Shown: piece by piece, positions 1 to 12,560 of the stretch
Numbering within the stretch: position 1 is the first letter of the stretch
How the letters are laid out: each line of letters begins with the position of its first letter
NCBI RefSeq assembly: GCF_000208745.1
Contig: NC_030854.1
Coordinates: forward strand, 3,048,392 to 3,112,391
DNA length: 64,000 bases
Direction: 5' to 3'
DNA from: Theobroma cacao
Taxonomy: Eukaryota; Streptophyta; Magnoliopsida; Malvales; Malvaceae
Position numbers and translations under genes: made by a program
The notes under the pieces: model-generated
Databases searched by the model: none
Told to the model about the DNA's origin: nothing
The model's input: only the letters and a program-made list of their open reading frames with translations

Positions 1-344
1 TATAGGTTTTAAATTAATTTGTTTAATCTAGTTGGCTATAAACTCTTGCATTTTCATTTCTTCACCATGACTTAAAATGTGAATTTGAGCTTTCCTTGGA
101 ATTTGTTGCTCATGGTATGTTTTTTTCTTATTGGCATGTAAAGATATTAACTTTGACTTCCCTGGTCTTTTAACTTAAAGCATCACAATATTCCTAGAGA
201 AATAAAGCTTTCTACTTATATATAGCTCTTGACTTTGCAGGTGTTGTAGGTAGTCTTTGTTTTGCTTCATCATATCTTTTTATCTCTTTCTTGGGATCTG
301 GATCTGTACTGTGGAATTTATTGTGTTTCAATTCTTTGAGGGCT
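1..344 (+). other. Upstream/5' leader of the PCRK-like kinase gene
   Basis: T-rich, intron-like sequence ending in a good acceptor (ttgcag at about 235-240) lies 105 bases before the kinase ATG. This suggests that a 5'-UTR intron ends here and that its first exon lies outside the window. No other coding signal is seen. Confidence 0.45.
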
Positions 345-3085
345 ATGAAGTGTTTTATATTCCCCAGTTGGGATAAAAAAGATGAATCGAAGACCCCCAA
401 GTCAGTTTCAACTCGGTCTATGAATTCTATATTCACTGATCGTGAAATAGGGCGATCTGGGTCTGAATTAAACTCTCAGAATGTCTCAGGAGTCAGCAAT
501 GAGTCCATGGGGAGGTCCTCTTTTCCTAGCATGTCTCAGAGACCTAGCAATCTAAGAGTGTTCACAGTTTCTGAACTTAAATCTGCCACCAAGAACTTTA
601 GCCGCTCTGTCATGGTTGGAGAGGGTGGATTTGGTTGTGTGTACAAGGGGTTTCTCAAGAGTCCTGATGATTCATCTCAAAAGATTGAAGTAGCAGTGAA
701 ACAGCTCGGTAAAAGGGGGTTGCAGGCAAGGCTTCTTGACATGTCAACATATTGAAATTTTCTCTTCTGAATTAAGTTACCTTCTTTCGTTTATCTTTTT
801 GAAAAGTCATAGGTAAAGATCATTGATATTCTCAGTTGTTATACTGGAGCACATTTTGATATCATATGCATACTCATGTGTCTGGATCCTATGCAAAATT
901 AGGTTCCATCCAAGTCATTTATACTATAGTGATCTTGCATATTCACAAGAATCTGCATGGTTTATTTAAATCTATATGAATTCAATTTGCTAGCCTGGAA
1001 CATTCTAGTAACAAAATTTAGCAGAAATAAATTCTCTAGTAAGTATCAGGTAGAGCTGGAAGTTTTAATCAGTCAATGAATTTGACTAAGTTCAAATAAA
1101 AACTGATACAGTTTCTCAGTAATGATATTACACAAAGATTAGGAAAAGTGTATATTTCTCCAGAAATCCTGTTTGAATTTGCTCTGCTGTTGGTGATGCT
1201 GCATATGGATGTTCTTGTTCCCCTTCTATAGACTCTATTTAATGCTTATGATGCTTAAATGCAAAATACTGAAATAAGATGGCTCCTGTGACTTTTCAAA
1301 TAATAATTAAAAAAAAGATGGCTCCTGTGACTTTGAGCTGAGAACTAACTTTTATAACCTTGGCATCCCGCCTATTAATCAATAGGGGCACAAGGAGTGG
1401 GTGACAGAAGTGAATGTTCTTGGGGTGGTTGAGCATCCAAATCTTGTAAAGCTAGTGGGCTACTGTGCTGAAGATGATGAAAGAGGTATCCAAAGGCTTT
1501 TGATATATGAGTATATGCCCAATAGAAGTGTGGAAAACTATTTATCTGTTCGGTCAGAGACAACTCTTTCCTGGGAAATGAGATTGAAAATAGCCCAAGA
1601 TGCTGCTCGTGGCTTAGCATACCTACATGAAGGAATGGATTTCCAGGTATAATGCTACTATTAAGTTTCCATTTCAGATATAAATTGCTTTTCCACCTGT
1701 TTCTTTCCAATGCACTGAGCTTTTGCATGATATTGTGGTGTATTTTACATTTTTTCTTCTCCTACATTATTCTTTTCTTTCCCCTAAAATTCCCTTCCAA
1801 GGGAAAAAAAAGACTAAGGGGAACCGGAGTTGAGGTTCTAAGCTCATTGTTGGCACAACCAGTAATTATTAAATTTTTTTCAGATTATTTTGGATGATAC
1901 TTATCTAGGTTTCCTTCATCATATTTGACTACAGATCATCTTCAGGGATCTTAAGTCTTCTAATATCCTTCTGGATGAGCAATGGAATGCCAAGCTATCA
2001 GACTTTGGATTAGCCAGATTGGGCCCTTCAGAAGGATTAACTCATGTCTCAACAGCGGTATGTTCAGGCTATTTGACCAATCTATTACTTGAAGCTTATC
2101 CCTTTAGTCACAGCTCATGTTTAGTCCTCTAGTAATGTAAACCAAGGTTCACATGGTAGTGGAATTTTCTTATCTTCTCTAGTAGGTATCTTACTGGTAA
2201 AAACCTCCAAAAGTTTCTAAGTCTCATGACCCAAATGTCCAAATAGGTCCTTGATGCCATTGACCCAAATGTCTTTTTGATCAATGATTCGTTTCAATGT
2301 AATTATTCTATTCATGCTGTTGGATTTGCCTTGAAAAGATATTCGAAACAAATGGACAGCTTAAACCTTGTAGGATTGTGGAACTTGCCTTTAGGTTTTC
2401 AATGAAAACTCTACAATGTTTATTCAAATTATATGAGAAAGAAATGGTTTTTGTTTCTTGTTAGGTGTTTAAAAGTCAGTTTATGCTGTGAACATTGCTT
2501 GTTATAGAGTCAAGAGTAATATTTCCCCTATCTATTTATGAACCTATTTACAAGCATCAAACTGGTGATCTCCAGGTCGTTGGAACAATGGGATATGCTG
2601 CTCCTGAATACATCCAGACTGGACGTCTCACATCCAAGATTGATGTGTGGAGCTATGGGGTCTTCCTCTACGAACTCATTACTGGTAGGCGGCCTTTAGA
2701 CAAAAACCGCCCAAAGAATGAGCAAAAGCTCTTGGACTGGGTAAAGCCATACCTATCTGATGCGAAGAAATTCCAGTTTATATTGGACCCAAGACTGAAA
2801 GGTAAATGCCAGCTCAAGTCTGCCCAAAGGCTTGCAACTGTGGCCAACCGATGCTTAGTCAGAAATCCAAAGTCTCGCCCTAAGATGAGTGAGGTGTTAG
2901 AAATGGTGAATCGGGTTGTAGAGGCATCAGCAGGATCGGGAAGTCCTGAACCACTATTGAAGACTTTGCCATCTGTGGAAACCTCCGGGGAAACTGGAAG
3001 AAAACATAGAAGAAGGATTATAGATTTCAGAAGTGGTGAAAAGTTTGTGTGGCCGTGGACTCCAAAGCTTGTAAGAGCATGTTAA
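345..3085 (+). CDS. PCRK1: Receptor-like cytoplasmic kinase, RLCK VII, PCRK1/PCRK2-like
   Basis: Four coding exons: 345-725, 1386-1646, 1935-2057 and 2576-3085, all phase 0, giving 424 aa. The start is the ATG of MKCF; the frame is open upstream, but MKCF is the family start and its Cys3 is a likely palmitoylation site. A Ser-rich N-terminus is followed by the kinase domain: glycine loop GEGGFG at 92-97, VAVK lysine 119, catalytic FRDLKSSN at 217-224 (Phe replaces the His of HRD; RLCK VII members usually have Tyr) and DFG at 237-239. The activation segment runs to APE in exon 4, and a basic Ser-rich tail ends the protein. In Arabidopsis, PCRK1 and PCRK2 act at the plasma membrane downstream of pattern-recognition receptors in immune signalling. 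Intron 1 has a GC donor (CAG|gcaagg), required by the conserved GLQ/GHKEW junction. The family is certain; choosing PCRK1 rather than PCRK2 is a guess. Confidence 0.9.
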
Positions 3086-6019
3086 CAGCAGTGACGTCAA
3101 GGTTTAAGCGAACCAGACCTGCAGGCATTTCGGTTGGTTAGATATAACTCGAACAAACCTCACAGAGCTTTGAAGGGTTTTTAGCATGAACTTTGACTGA
3201 GCAATGCAATCAAATTTCCCACACAAATTATACATAAGGAATATTGTCATGAAATTCTCTCCTTTGCCAATATGTATAAAGCTGCTTTCTGATCATAGAT
3301 GTGAAAACCTTCAGATACTGCAACTTCTTATGGGAACCATTGAACATTCTCATTTTGGTAACAGGAGGCTATTAATGGTGCTCAGAGGAAGATGCTTACA
3401 GGTGTAGAATTTGGGTTTTGTATCTGAAAATGGATTGAGTGGTTCTTTTTACCCTTTATTTTATTTTCTTTTTTTTTTTTGTGGATTTTATGATGTCATT
3501 TCCTCCATTTAGGATCACCATCCAATGCAAGCTTTCTGAAAATAACATAATATATTTGGTTTTTCCTATCTTTGTTGACGCTTGACAAGATCCAATGGTG
3601 CATGCCTTTTCATTGCATGTTAAGGGCCTTCATATCATATGTTAGAAAATTGGATTAACCCTTTTGTCTCATTTAAAGTAACCCTCTGCTATGTGCAAAA
3701 TACTGGATTTCATATTAAAATCATAGTGAAACAGACATTTTGATTTTTCATGAAATAAAATTGATCTCAGCCATGACTATGTTCCTTAGTAATAACCACA
3801 ATGTCTATGTCGCTGCCACGTGTACTTATTTTGGACAATAACAAATTCTTTGGACTGTCATTAGTCATTTGCTGCCACCTGTTTGTTGCCGCCTTTGGAC
3901 CACCATCAATTTTAGCACCAGCCTGCGTACCCTATAAAGCTTTTGATAGAAAATTAAATAAATAATAAATCTTTTGGTGGCGGCAATTTTTTAATTCTAT
4001 TCAATAAAAAATACCATGAAGAATAATTTAAATTTTTTTAAAAAATTAATAGAGTATAATTGCGGCAATTTTCTTGCATCTGTTAAATTTTATTAAATTA
4101 AATGAAAATGGCGACTTGGACTGTTTGGTCCATACTGGTCGTCAATTGAATTCTGGGACGATGGCGGATTTATTAAGATTTATTTTCAAGAAAAAGGTCA
4201 GAACGGTCATTTTCACAGCACCCAATCAGGACTAAAATCACGCAATCTCAGCCGTGTACCTCGTAATTTGCCGTCTACTAAAAGAATATCAACGCTTCCT
4301 ATTTCAAACTCTGTAAGTCAAACAAAATTATTCGAAGAATCATTTAATAAAAATTTTTACAAAATGCCGCTTAAAATCAAAAGAAAATCATGTCCGCTCG
4401 ATTTCGGATCCAGCGGCTCAAAAGGCCGTCCGTGTTGAGTCGGGTAGGGGCTTGCTTGTCGTTTTGACGTCCGCGGGAAACAGTTTATGTATAAATACGT
4501 GAAATAAGGGCAGTCTATTTTTTTGTAATTCTTTTGGGCTTCAAAAAATTTCAACGTTTTGATCGTTATCTTATGTCACTCGTGTACTCCATTAAAACAC
4601 AGTAGTTCCTTGTTTGCTTTTCTATCTTGTTTTTTTTCTTTCTGTTGAAACCAAGGTTTCGAACTTTCAGGGTTTGGTGAGTACTTTAAATTCCATATGT
4701 TTTTGGGTTTTTTTTTTTAAATTCTTTTGATTGAATTGGACTTGGAATGATCATATATTTCTGGGTTTTGATTGATATATTTTATCTTCTTTTTTTAAAT
4801 TCTGGGTGCTTCTTGTTTGTCATTTTTTAGGTTGCTTGATGCTAAAGTTTGGCCTTTTCATTGAATCTTTGTAGGTGTTTCTTTGTTTGATAGGATATAT
4901 CAAGTTTTTGTTTGAATTAATGTATTCTTTTTTATGGAAATTTAGCTTCTTTGATTTGTGGTTTCCATGTTCTTTGTATTGGTTATTACTAAGAACTAAT
5001 TTATGTGGAGAAACGTAAGTTATGTCTTGTCATGGAAAAGAGAGTTTTTTAACAATTAACAGAGGTTTTAGCCATTAAATTTTCTTTGTTTATGGGGAAA
5101 TAAAAGCTATGTGGAGAATATGTTACAATTGAATTTAGATCAAAAGGGTAAATAAAGAAATTAAGTTTATATAATTTGACTGTTGGTAATTAAAGTTTTC
5201 ATTTAGTTGGTTTTAGGATATAATAGAAATGATTCTTCGAGTACATTTAGATCTAACACGATCTTATTCTGTGTTAGGATGGAAATTTAGCTTCTTTTTT
5301 TTTTTTTGCTTTTGATAAAGTTGATTCCAATTTAGGGTTTTGTCTAAAAAGATGGTACCTTTTTCTCAACTCTTTTTGGGCTTCTTTTTAAACAAGGTAA
5401 TCTGGATTCTTAACTCATAAGAAATGGTGCTCCCTTTCGGAAGGATATTGCTGGAGCAATTATCCTTAGATTGAATAAAGTAAATTGATAATTCATCATT
5501 TGTTTATTTAGAAAACTTTTTAACTTTTTAACTTTTTAACTTTTTAGAACTAATTTTAATCTATTTTAACTAGTTTTAGTTTTTTCAAGGTTTTATTTTG
5601 ACGCACTTGGACAGAGTAGCACACCTTAATACAAACAGCAATTAATTTCATTTTCATTGTTAATATGAAATAGTTCCATATTCTGGTTCTGTATGGATGA
5701 TTGATTTTGAAATAGCTTGAAAAATCTGGAACAACTTGTATATCAACTGGTCAATTTCAAGGAAGGATTAATTTTTTATTTTCCATCGTTTTAATAGGAT
5801 AGTGAACTAACCTCCCCTAGCGAGTATATATTGTTGCAGTATCTTAATTTGATGCTTGAAGCAGAGCCTTTTGTTTTTCAGGGTAATTGCAGTTTTATGA
5901 CTTGGTTCTTCATGCATGAATATAGATATTCAAATGCTTTTTTATGCGTGAATGAAAATCTAATTGAGAATTGTTTGTACAGATTGTCAAGTGTTCACTG
6001 AGATGATTTAGTGGAAAAT
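3086..6019. other. Kinase 3' region, intergenic DNA and intron-containing 5' leader of the OTU gene
   Basis: The kinase 3' UTR probably ends within about 3.1-3.6 kb. From 3.6 to 4.5 kb is AT-rich intergenic sequence with a G-box (CACGTG near 3817). From about 4.55 kb the sequence becomes T-rich and leader-like. A donor-like ggTTTG|gtgagt lies near 4677 and acceptors near 5880 and 5982, so the OTU transcript probably has one or two 5'-UTR introns. A short tandem array of four 8-bp AACTTTTT units lies at 5514-5545. No protein-coding signal. Confidence 0.4.
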
Positions 6020-6085
6020 ATGCTTGAAGTTGATGATTATGTATCAACAAGATTCAGATATCGTGCATTGGTTTCTGGGCTGTGA
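6020..6085 (+). promoter_or_regulatory. uORF overlapping the OTU start
   Basis: An ATG at 6020 opens a 21-codon frame ending in TGA at 6083-6085. It is out of frame with, and overlaps, the OTU initiation codons at 6033 and 6039. An even shorter ATG-ATT-TAG lies at about 6003. If the leader exon starts after the acceptor at 5982, both would be in the mRNA and could reduce translation of the main frame. Confidence 0.4.
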
Positions 6086-8896
6086 CCCGTTTTATCATTC
6101 TGCATATAATAGTGACATAATACAACATGATGCTGGTGACATATATCATCATGCACATTATTTTAGAGATCATACTGATACAGAAAGCACCCAGATAGAG
6201 AATGATGAGGTTATTGCCCGTACCCTTCAGGAAGAATTCTCACATCTAGCGGTGTCAGAAGCTTCTAAATCTTTTCATTCTGGAGAACAGCAGTTGCAAT
6301 CTTACAGTGAACCTCATGATTGGCATAGTTCATCAACAGGGGACTATTATTATTCAGGTGCACAGAATGTTTTCCTTGCATTTGTATTTCACTTCCATGG
6401 TATTTTTCTGCTTATTATTATTTAGATTCTATTTTGCCACAATGCACAGGCTATGAATATGGCCAGGATGGATCTAGTGATTTGGTGCCACTTAGTTCAT
6501 GCTCTAGCCCCAGTGACTCAGAGGATTTTTCCTGCTCTTTGGAGCTGACCGATGGTTATTTACTAGATGATGATGAAGTAGGCAAGAGGTTGAATCAAAT
6601 GATTCCTATTCCTGTAAGTTTACCTTATAAAAATGTCGTCATTTTACATTCAATTATCCATATTTGTGATTCTCTTATCTGGAGTTAAAATTGTGAGTTG
6701 ATGCATACAAGCCATTTTCTTCTGATGCATTTAAATCTGTTCTGTGCAGCATGTCCCTAGAATCAATGGAGAAATACCATCAATTGATGAAGCAATGTCA
6801 GATCATGAAAGGTTGTTGAACAGGTATTAATTGTATGTGAATAAGAAGCGTATCAAGGATTTTCCTTTTTTTTTAAAATTTTTTGGGAGGGAGGGGGTTG
6901 TTGGCTGGCTTGGTGATTTGGTTAAATCAGCTAAGCAAGGTTGATGCTAGATTTTTTTTTTCCTAAATAGATTGCAGGCATATGGTTTTGTTGAGCTCAA
7001 GGTTCAAGGGGATGGTAACTGTCAGGTTTTTTCTTATAATCTATCCCCATATTGAGTCATTTAGGCTTGGAATTATCTTAGTTTGTGGTTTGACCTGTGC
7101 ATTTCTGGAATAATATTTGTGGTCGATTTTTCCTTTTCCAGTTCCGTGCACTGTCAGATCAGTTATATCACACACCTGATAATCACAAATATGTGAGACG
7201 ACAAGTTGTGAATCAGGTTTGTTGTCCCCGAATTAAATTTTTGCTTTCATAACATAAAAGTTGTTTATCAAGGCATATAAATTGATCCTGATGTAGCTTT
7301 TACTATAATGGCTTGTTTTGCCAGCTTAAATCTCACCCAGAGACATATGAAGGATATGTTCCCATGGATTATGCTGACTATTTGAAGAAGATGTCAAAGT
7401 AATAGTTAAATTATCTACTTTTCTTGTTTATGCTCATTCAAGCTTTTGGTCAAAGAATGGCCATGTTAATACCCTTTACAAATGGTACCAGGAGTGGCGA
7501 GTGGGGTGATCATGTTACATTGCAGGCGGCTGCGGACTCGGTATGTGTTAAAATTTATAATAAGTGAACACCTTCCTTTTGATAGAAAATTGGGTTGTGA
7601 CTGAAAATTTTTATTATTATTAATTTTCTTTTTGACTTAGCAAAAAAAAAATTTACCAATTTACCATAAATTTTATATGCAACTAGTTGTTGCCTTCTGT
7701 TTTATTTATCAGTTCATTTCTTGTATTGGATGTCCCCTAATTTTACACCTACATGTTTTAGTATATATTTTCATTGCCTGAATTTAATTCTAAGAATATT
7801 TTCATTGACTTTCTGAACAAACAAAGAAGTAAAGTGTGAATATCATGATACATGTGTTTTAGCTATGTGGCAGAGTTGTCTCCTCCACCCCCCAAATGTG
7901 GTGCAGCTCTCACCCTCTTTTTCTTTTATTTGCGTACGACTGGGTATCCATGCATTTTTCATGTCTAATACTAGCAACATTCCTTTTTTGCAGTATGGCG
8001 TAAGAATTTTTGTTATAACTTCCTTTAAGGACACTTGTTACATTGAGATTCTTCCTAACTTCCAGAAGTCAAAAGGAGGTAAAATTTCAGTCCTTTTGCT
8101 TCTGCTGCAAGCCTACCTCTTCTTTGTTTTTCCTCTGGTTGTGTTTTGGAGATTTCTTTTTTCATATAGAACTAAGATAATGATCTTTTCTTGTCCAATG
8201 AAAGCCTAAAGGTAAATACCTTTTGTTGTTAATTTCTTTGTAAAGTGTAGTCTGCTTTTGTATCCATCTGCACTTTTTGCAAAAGAAGCAAAAAACACAA
8301 GTAAAGATATAACAACATTGAAGCTTTTTTTTTTTCTTTGCTCTCGTTTGTTTTTCTATGCTCTCGTATATGCTAAGCCTTTTGAGTTGTTGTGTGTTCT
8401 AATACAGTCATTTTCTTGAGTTTTTGGGCCGAAGTTCACTACAACTCAATCTACATTCAAGGAGGTGACTATATTACATTTTCCTCTTTTGTTTAGCTTG
8501 CACAGAATAATTTATATTTTATTTGAGCACAATAGAAGTAGTATCAGAAATATTCTCAAAAGTCCCGGTCACTGAGCAGCAAAAAGAGCTAATTTTATTT
8601 ACTTATTCTTTCAAATACAAGGGGGAATGCTTAGCTAAGCTTCTCGTGGTGTGTGAACCAAGGTCTCCGACCTATTTGGTTGTGTGAAGAACCTTGATAG
8701 GAGGATTGGGAAGCCTACAATGTCGTCTGCTTTCCAACTTAAAATGGAATTGCATGTGTCATAGTTCAATGCTTTACCATGTCCATCATTCCTCTAATAT
8801 CATCGTTTTGTTTTGCATTTTGCTTTGTTCTTGATTCTAGATCTCCCCTCAGTTGAGGTTCCAAGGAAGAGAAAGTGGTGGAATTTTGGGAACTAA
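6033..8896 (+). CDS. OTU10: OTU-domain cysteine protease (deubiquitinase)
   Basis: Ten coding exons: 6033-6357, 6450-6613, 6750-6823, 6971-7025, 7142-7216, 7325-7398, 7492-7540, 7994-8078, 8408-8464 and 8841-8896, in frame throughout, 337 aa. The N-terminal half is acidic and variable (Asp/Ser-rich, CSSPSDSEDF). The OTU domain begins near residue 175. The catalytic motif GDGNC places Asp202 and Cys205 in exon 4, followed by FRALSDQLY. The WGDH element is in exon 7, and the catalytic His311 lies in WAEVHYNSIY in exon 9. The C-terminus is short and basic (PRKRKW). OTU proteases cleave ubiquitin chains in the cytosol or nucleus. Two in-frame ATGs (6033, 6039) are possible starts. It lies directly downstream of the PCRK-like kinase, as AT5G03330 does in Arabidopsis; the symbol rests on that synteny. 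Confidence 0.88.
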
Positions 8897-9835
8897 CACA
8901 AATAAGGGCGAGTCAAGCTTCCACCATTATTGTTGCTGTCGACTTGCCCAAGCTGTTCAATCGCTCGAAAGACACACCCTGAGTCCCCTTCGAACCATCA
9001 TAATAATCTTTGCTTTCACAACGATATAGTATTTCCTACTACTTTATATTGTAAAACGAACATAAAAGGAAAAGGCCTTATGATACTTCTGGCCTGCCCT
9101 TGAATGTTGCCAATATTCACAGCTCAAATTTTGCATACATGAAAGAATTCCAACAGGAGTGTATCTGTTGTTCATACTTATTCTTTGTTGATTCAAACAT
9201 AATCAATCTCAGCATTGAGAACTCTGGTTTTCTTTCCAATGGCATGATGCGGTACATTCCATTCTGCTCATCCAGATACTATATCTTTCAAAAAGAAAGA
9301 TTATAATCGATGTTTGTGTCTGAAGTTTGAATTGGTCAAGAATCAAGTGTGACCAACTGACCGTTGGATATGACCCTAGAAACAGTTCTTACTGTATCGG
9401 AAAGACTGAATTTTTGAAATTTGAACAAGGTGGGTCAGTCTTCAGAGGAGACCTGCTGCAGCTTGTTTTAAGAATTAAAAATTGTCTGCCAGTTTTATTC
9501 TCCTGCAAACTTACATGTCATGAATAGATGAATCGTGGGTCCATTTCCTCCATTTCAGCAGTGCTTTTGATTCTCATTGTTTCTCAGTCCACTCATCTAA
9601 ACCCAGAACCTACTTCACTCTACAATGCCGGAAAAAGAAAAAGAATTTGACTCAAAAAATTAAAGAGTAATATTTAATTTCCATTCCTGAACAATTTACA
9701 GGGATAAAAAGAAGGCATTTCTAAGTGCCAAGATCCATCACTTCAAGTTCTGCAATCTAAACTAAGAAAATAAAAATACTACCCAATTATACAGATTATA
9801 TATATATATATATATATAGCTGTACTTCCCCGTCT
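8897..9835. other. Shared 3' region between OTU (+) and TCP (-)
   Basis: The two genes converge here, so this stretch should hold both 3' UTRs. A short (TA)n run lies at about 9798-9819, just beyond the TCP stop codon. Small open frames at 9100-9527 have no family resemblance. Confidence 0.4.
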
Positions 9836-10480
9836 CTATTCATGATGCCTAATCTCTTCTTCCTCGTCTTCCACCCGCTGCCTCTCCTCCACCTCCTCTG
9901 CCGCCGTCGTAGGCTGCAACAACAACGCCGTAAATGGCATATGTTGATACCCACTTCTTCCTACAGCTGAATACTGAAACCCTACTGGTTGGCACAAGTC
10001 CAACCGACAATTCGGCGGTGGCGCCGTCATGGTAAACATCCCTGCCACTACGCTGCCGCTGCCAACCCCTACCGGGTGTACCTGACACGACACAGAAGGC
10101 GGAGAAGCGGAAGTCATCGTGGGGCCGGCGGGACAAGAGATTTCATGGGCTGCAGGGACGGTGCCGGACCCGGTGGCGGCAATGATAGAAGGCTCGGCTT
10201 GACGGAGCAGCCACTCGATGGTCTCACCGTCGGAGCGGTGGCCGAGTTCTCGAGTCAGCTGGAAGATCCGGGCTGCACAAAGGGCCGGCATCCGAACACG
10301 GCGGCCACGACCATTCACTTTGGTGTGGCGGTCTTTAGAAAGCGAAGAAACGGGTTTCCGAGTAGGGAGAGCGAGTTGGGTCTTGGGAGTCGACTCATCA
10401 GAGACCACCGAGTTAATGTTCGAGTTCTGGTGGTTGTGGTTGGCGGTGGAGAATTTGTGAAGCGCCATTTCAGAGCCCAT
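9836..10480 (-). CDS. TCP11: Class I TCP transcription factor (TCP11-like)
   Basis: A single uninterrupted frame of 214 aa, GC-rich against AT-rich flanks. The TCP domain starts at residue 50 with the basic region ([15 protein letters not shown]) and continues into the helix-loop-helix ([20 protein letters not shown], to about 100). The compact basic region marks class I (PCF). The N-terminus is Asn/Ser-rich; the C-terminal half is Pro/Gly/Ala-rich and ends in an acidic stretch (VEDEEEE). Class I TCPs bind GTGGGNCC-type and site II elements and promote cell growth. The first ATG is used; a second Met at residue 5 is possible. Its divergent neighbour is SIG6, the same pairing as TCP11/SIG6 in Arabidopsis, which is why I prefer TCP11 over other short class I TCPs. 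Confidence 0.9.
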   Translation of the reverse strand: MGSEMALHKFSTANHNHQNSNINSVVSDESTPKTQLALPTRKPVSSLSKDRHTKVNGRGRRVRMPALCAARIFQLTRELGHRSDGETIEWLLRQAEPSIIAATGSGTVPAAHEISCPAGPTMTSASPPSVSCQVHPVGVGSGSVVAGMFTMTAPPPNCRLDLCQPVGFQYSAVGRSGYQHMPFTALLLQPTTAAEEVEERQRVEDEEEEIRHHE

Positions 10481-10742
10481 GGAGGGTTAAGGCTAGGGTT
10501 TTAAAGGGCTTATTTAGGGTTCGGAACCGTTTTGGCGTATTTGGGCGGTGTGGGATGCTACTGACCCCACGCAGAGGAAAGCGGAGTCTCTTTTAAAGGT
10601 GGCGGGGAAAGAGATCGAAGGGTCCGATTTGTCTTGACGTGAGGGTTCGGCTGACGTGTCGAGCTGGGGTTTCATCAACTTTGTGATGTGGGGTCCAGTA
10701 ATGGGGTTAGGACAGTTCCCCGTCCTAGTTTGGGTGTGGATG

Positions 10743-10750
10743 GTGGGTCC
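10743..10750 (-). promoter_or_regulatory. Class I TCP-binding motif in the TCP promoter
   Basis: The + strand reads GTGGGTCC, a perfect match to the class I TCP consensus GTGGGNCC, 263 bases upstream of the TCP ATG. It could allow self- or cross-regulation by TCP proteins. This is a motif match only. Confidence 0.35.
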
Positions 10751-10969
10751 CTCTTTAGATGTTGTATGGGTGGATCCCACTTTTGGTACGTTGATTTAGA
10801 TTGATACATATGTATGATGGATCCTTTACCAAAATTTTTGCTTGGGTTGCAATAATTGGAGAGTGATTTTGGGCCTTGATTTATTTTTGGAGCATTTTTT
10901 TCTAAGAAAATAGATTTTCTTTCTCACTTGTAACACCTATTATTCAAATTTTGAAAATATTTTTATTAC

Positions 10970-11480
10970 TCAATAAATAAATTTTATTAATAAATTTAAA
11001 CATAATGATTTAAAACATCATGAATTATTTAAGAAAATTTATATAAATTTATATTCTACTATTACTTTCAATTAAGTTTTTGTATTTTTATTTTATATCA
11101 AATAATCACTTAAAAATAATTATTTTTAATTAAAATATTATTTATTATTTTATACATACTTGAAAAATAAAAATATCACGTAATGATGTCATTATGTTAT
11201 CATGTCATATTATTATTTATTATGACATGTTAACATTATATTGTATAAAGTAATAAGTGATGTTTTGATTAACAATAATTAATTAATTAATAATTATAAA
11301 AAAATATTTTATTTAAAATAAAAAATATAAATACTTAATTAAATTTAATAAAAGATAAAATTTTATTTAAATTTTTTTAAAATAAATCAAATATTTTTTT
11401 AAATATCATATGATAAATTTAATTATTTAAAGAAATTTGCCTTTATAAAAAATAATTAAAATCTATTTAAATTTTTTATA
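10970..11480. repeat. AT-rich MITE-like element, copy 1
   Basis: Inverted segments near 11115-11150 and 11250-11285 are near complements of each other (TAATTATT.TTAAT.AAA pattern) and flank a core rich in ATGATGTCATTATGTTATCATG-like words. The same words recur at 11990-12560 and 52090-52345, so this is a dispersed non-coding family. The ends are approximate. Confidence 0.4.
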
Positions 11481-11989
11481 ATTTAAAATTTGAACTTTAA
11501 ATTCAATTTTTATTATTAAATAAAATGTCCAAATCTAAAACTATGTTAATTTTGCACTTCTAGAAAGATTTGAAAAGTAGGGGTAAAAAAAAAAAAATAG
11601 GGAAGACATAGTCGTGCGAGAGACGTGGCATGGGAAACCGTGTGCTAGGAGTTGGGGAAGGTGACAGATTGTACTTTGAAACAAACCAAGTGAGTCGTCT
11701 GACAATCTGACAGACACATTGACAACCCTTGGAATTTGCAACTTTCTCCCGGGACTCACCCCCTTGTCTCTTGTGGCCTCCTGCATCCCTCCACTGATTC
11801 TCAGATCTCAACCGTGACTTCACTTAATCTAATGTGATTTGACAATGACCTAATTTTCTAATTTAATTCCCTTCCAGCTGAATTGTGATTTAAGTATCGA
11901 AACGACACTTGAAAAAGGTTGAAACGATCCAAACTATTTCATCCAATCACCACGTTCCCATTTTCCTTACCTAAAAGTCATGCTATCTA

Positions 11990-12560
11990 AAATAATGCTA
12001 AAATTATTTTAATTTTTTTATATTTTTATTTTTAATCAAATAAATTTTTATAATTAATCATTGATTAAGAGTTATTAATTAAAATCTCATTTATCTTTTT
12101 ATAACATGTGTCATACTAATATGTTATAATAAATGATAATATGATATGATAATATGATTGTGTTATATTTTTCAACTTTCTTGTTAACGAATGTCATTTA
12201 TCTTTCTCTATCATGTGGTATTTTAATATATTATAATAAATGATATCGTAATGTATTAATGAGATATGATAATATGATTATATAATACTTTTTAACTTTT
12301 ACGTCAGTAAATGTCACTTGTTTTTATATTTCATGCAACATGCTAATACATTATAATGGATGATAAAGCAGAATATTAATGTAATATGATAACATAATCA
12401 CGTGGTATTTTTTAATATTCATGTTAGCTTCATATTAACATAAAATGATAAATGATATTTTGATTAATGATAGCTAATTAATTATTAGTTGTCAAAATCC
12501 ATTTGTCCAAAATAAATAACAATAACTAAAATTAAATAATAAGAAAAATAAAGATTTATC
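11990..12560. repeat. AT-rich MITE-like element, copy 2, with 120-bp internal repeats
   Basis: The flanks near 12050-12105 and 12450-12495 are inverted copies of each other. Between them the anchor GATAAtATgATt recurs at 12148, 12268 and 12388, exactly 120 bases apart, with substitutions but no indels across the aligned units. No coding capacity. Confidence 0.5.

Noticed and set aside
9989..10504. A 171-codon + strand frame opposite the TCP gene.
   Set aside because: It is antisense to a well-supported GC-rich TCP coding exon; such shadow frames are common and it has no family resemblance.
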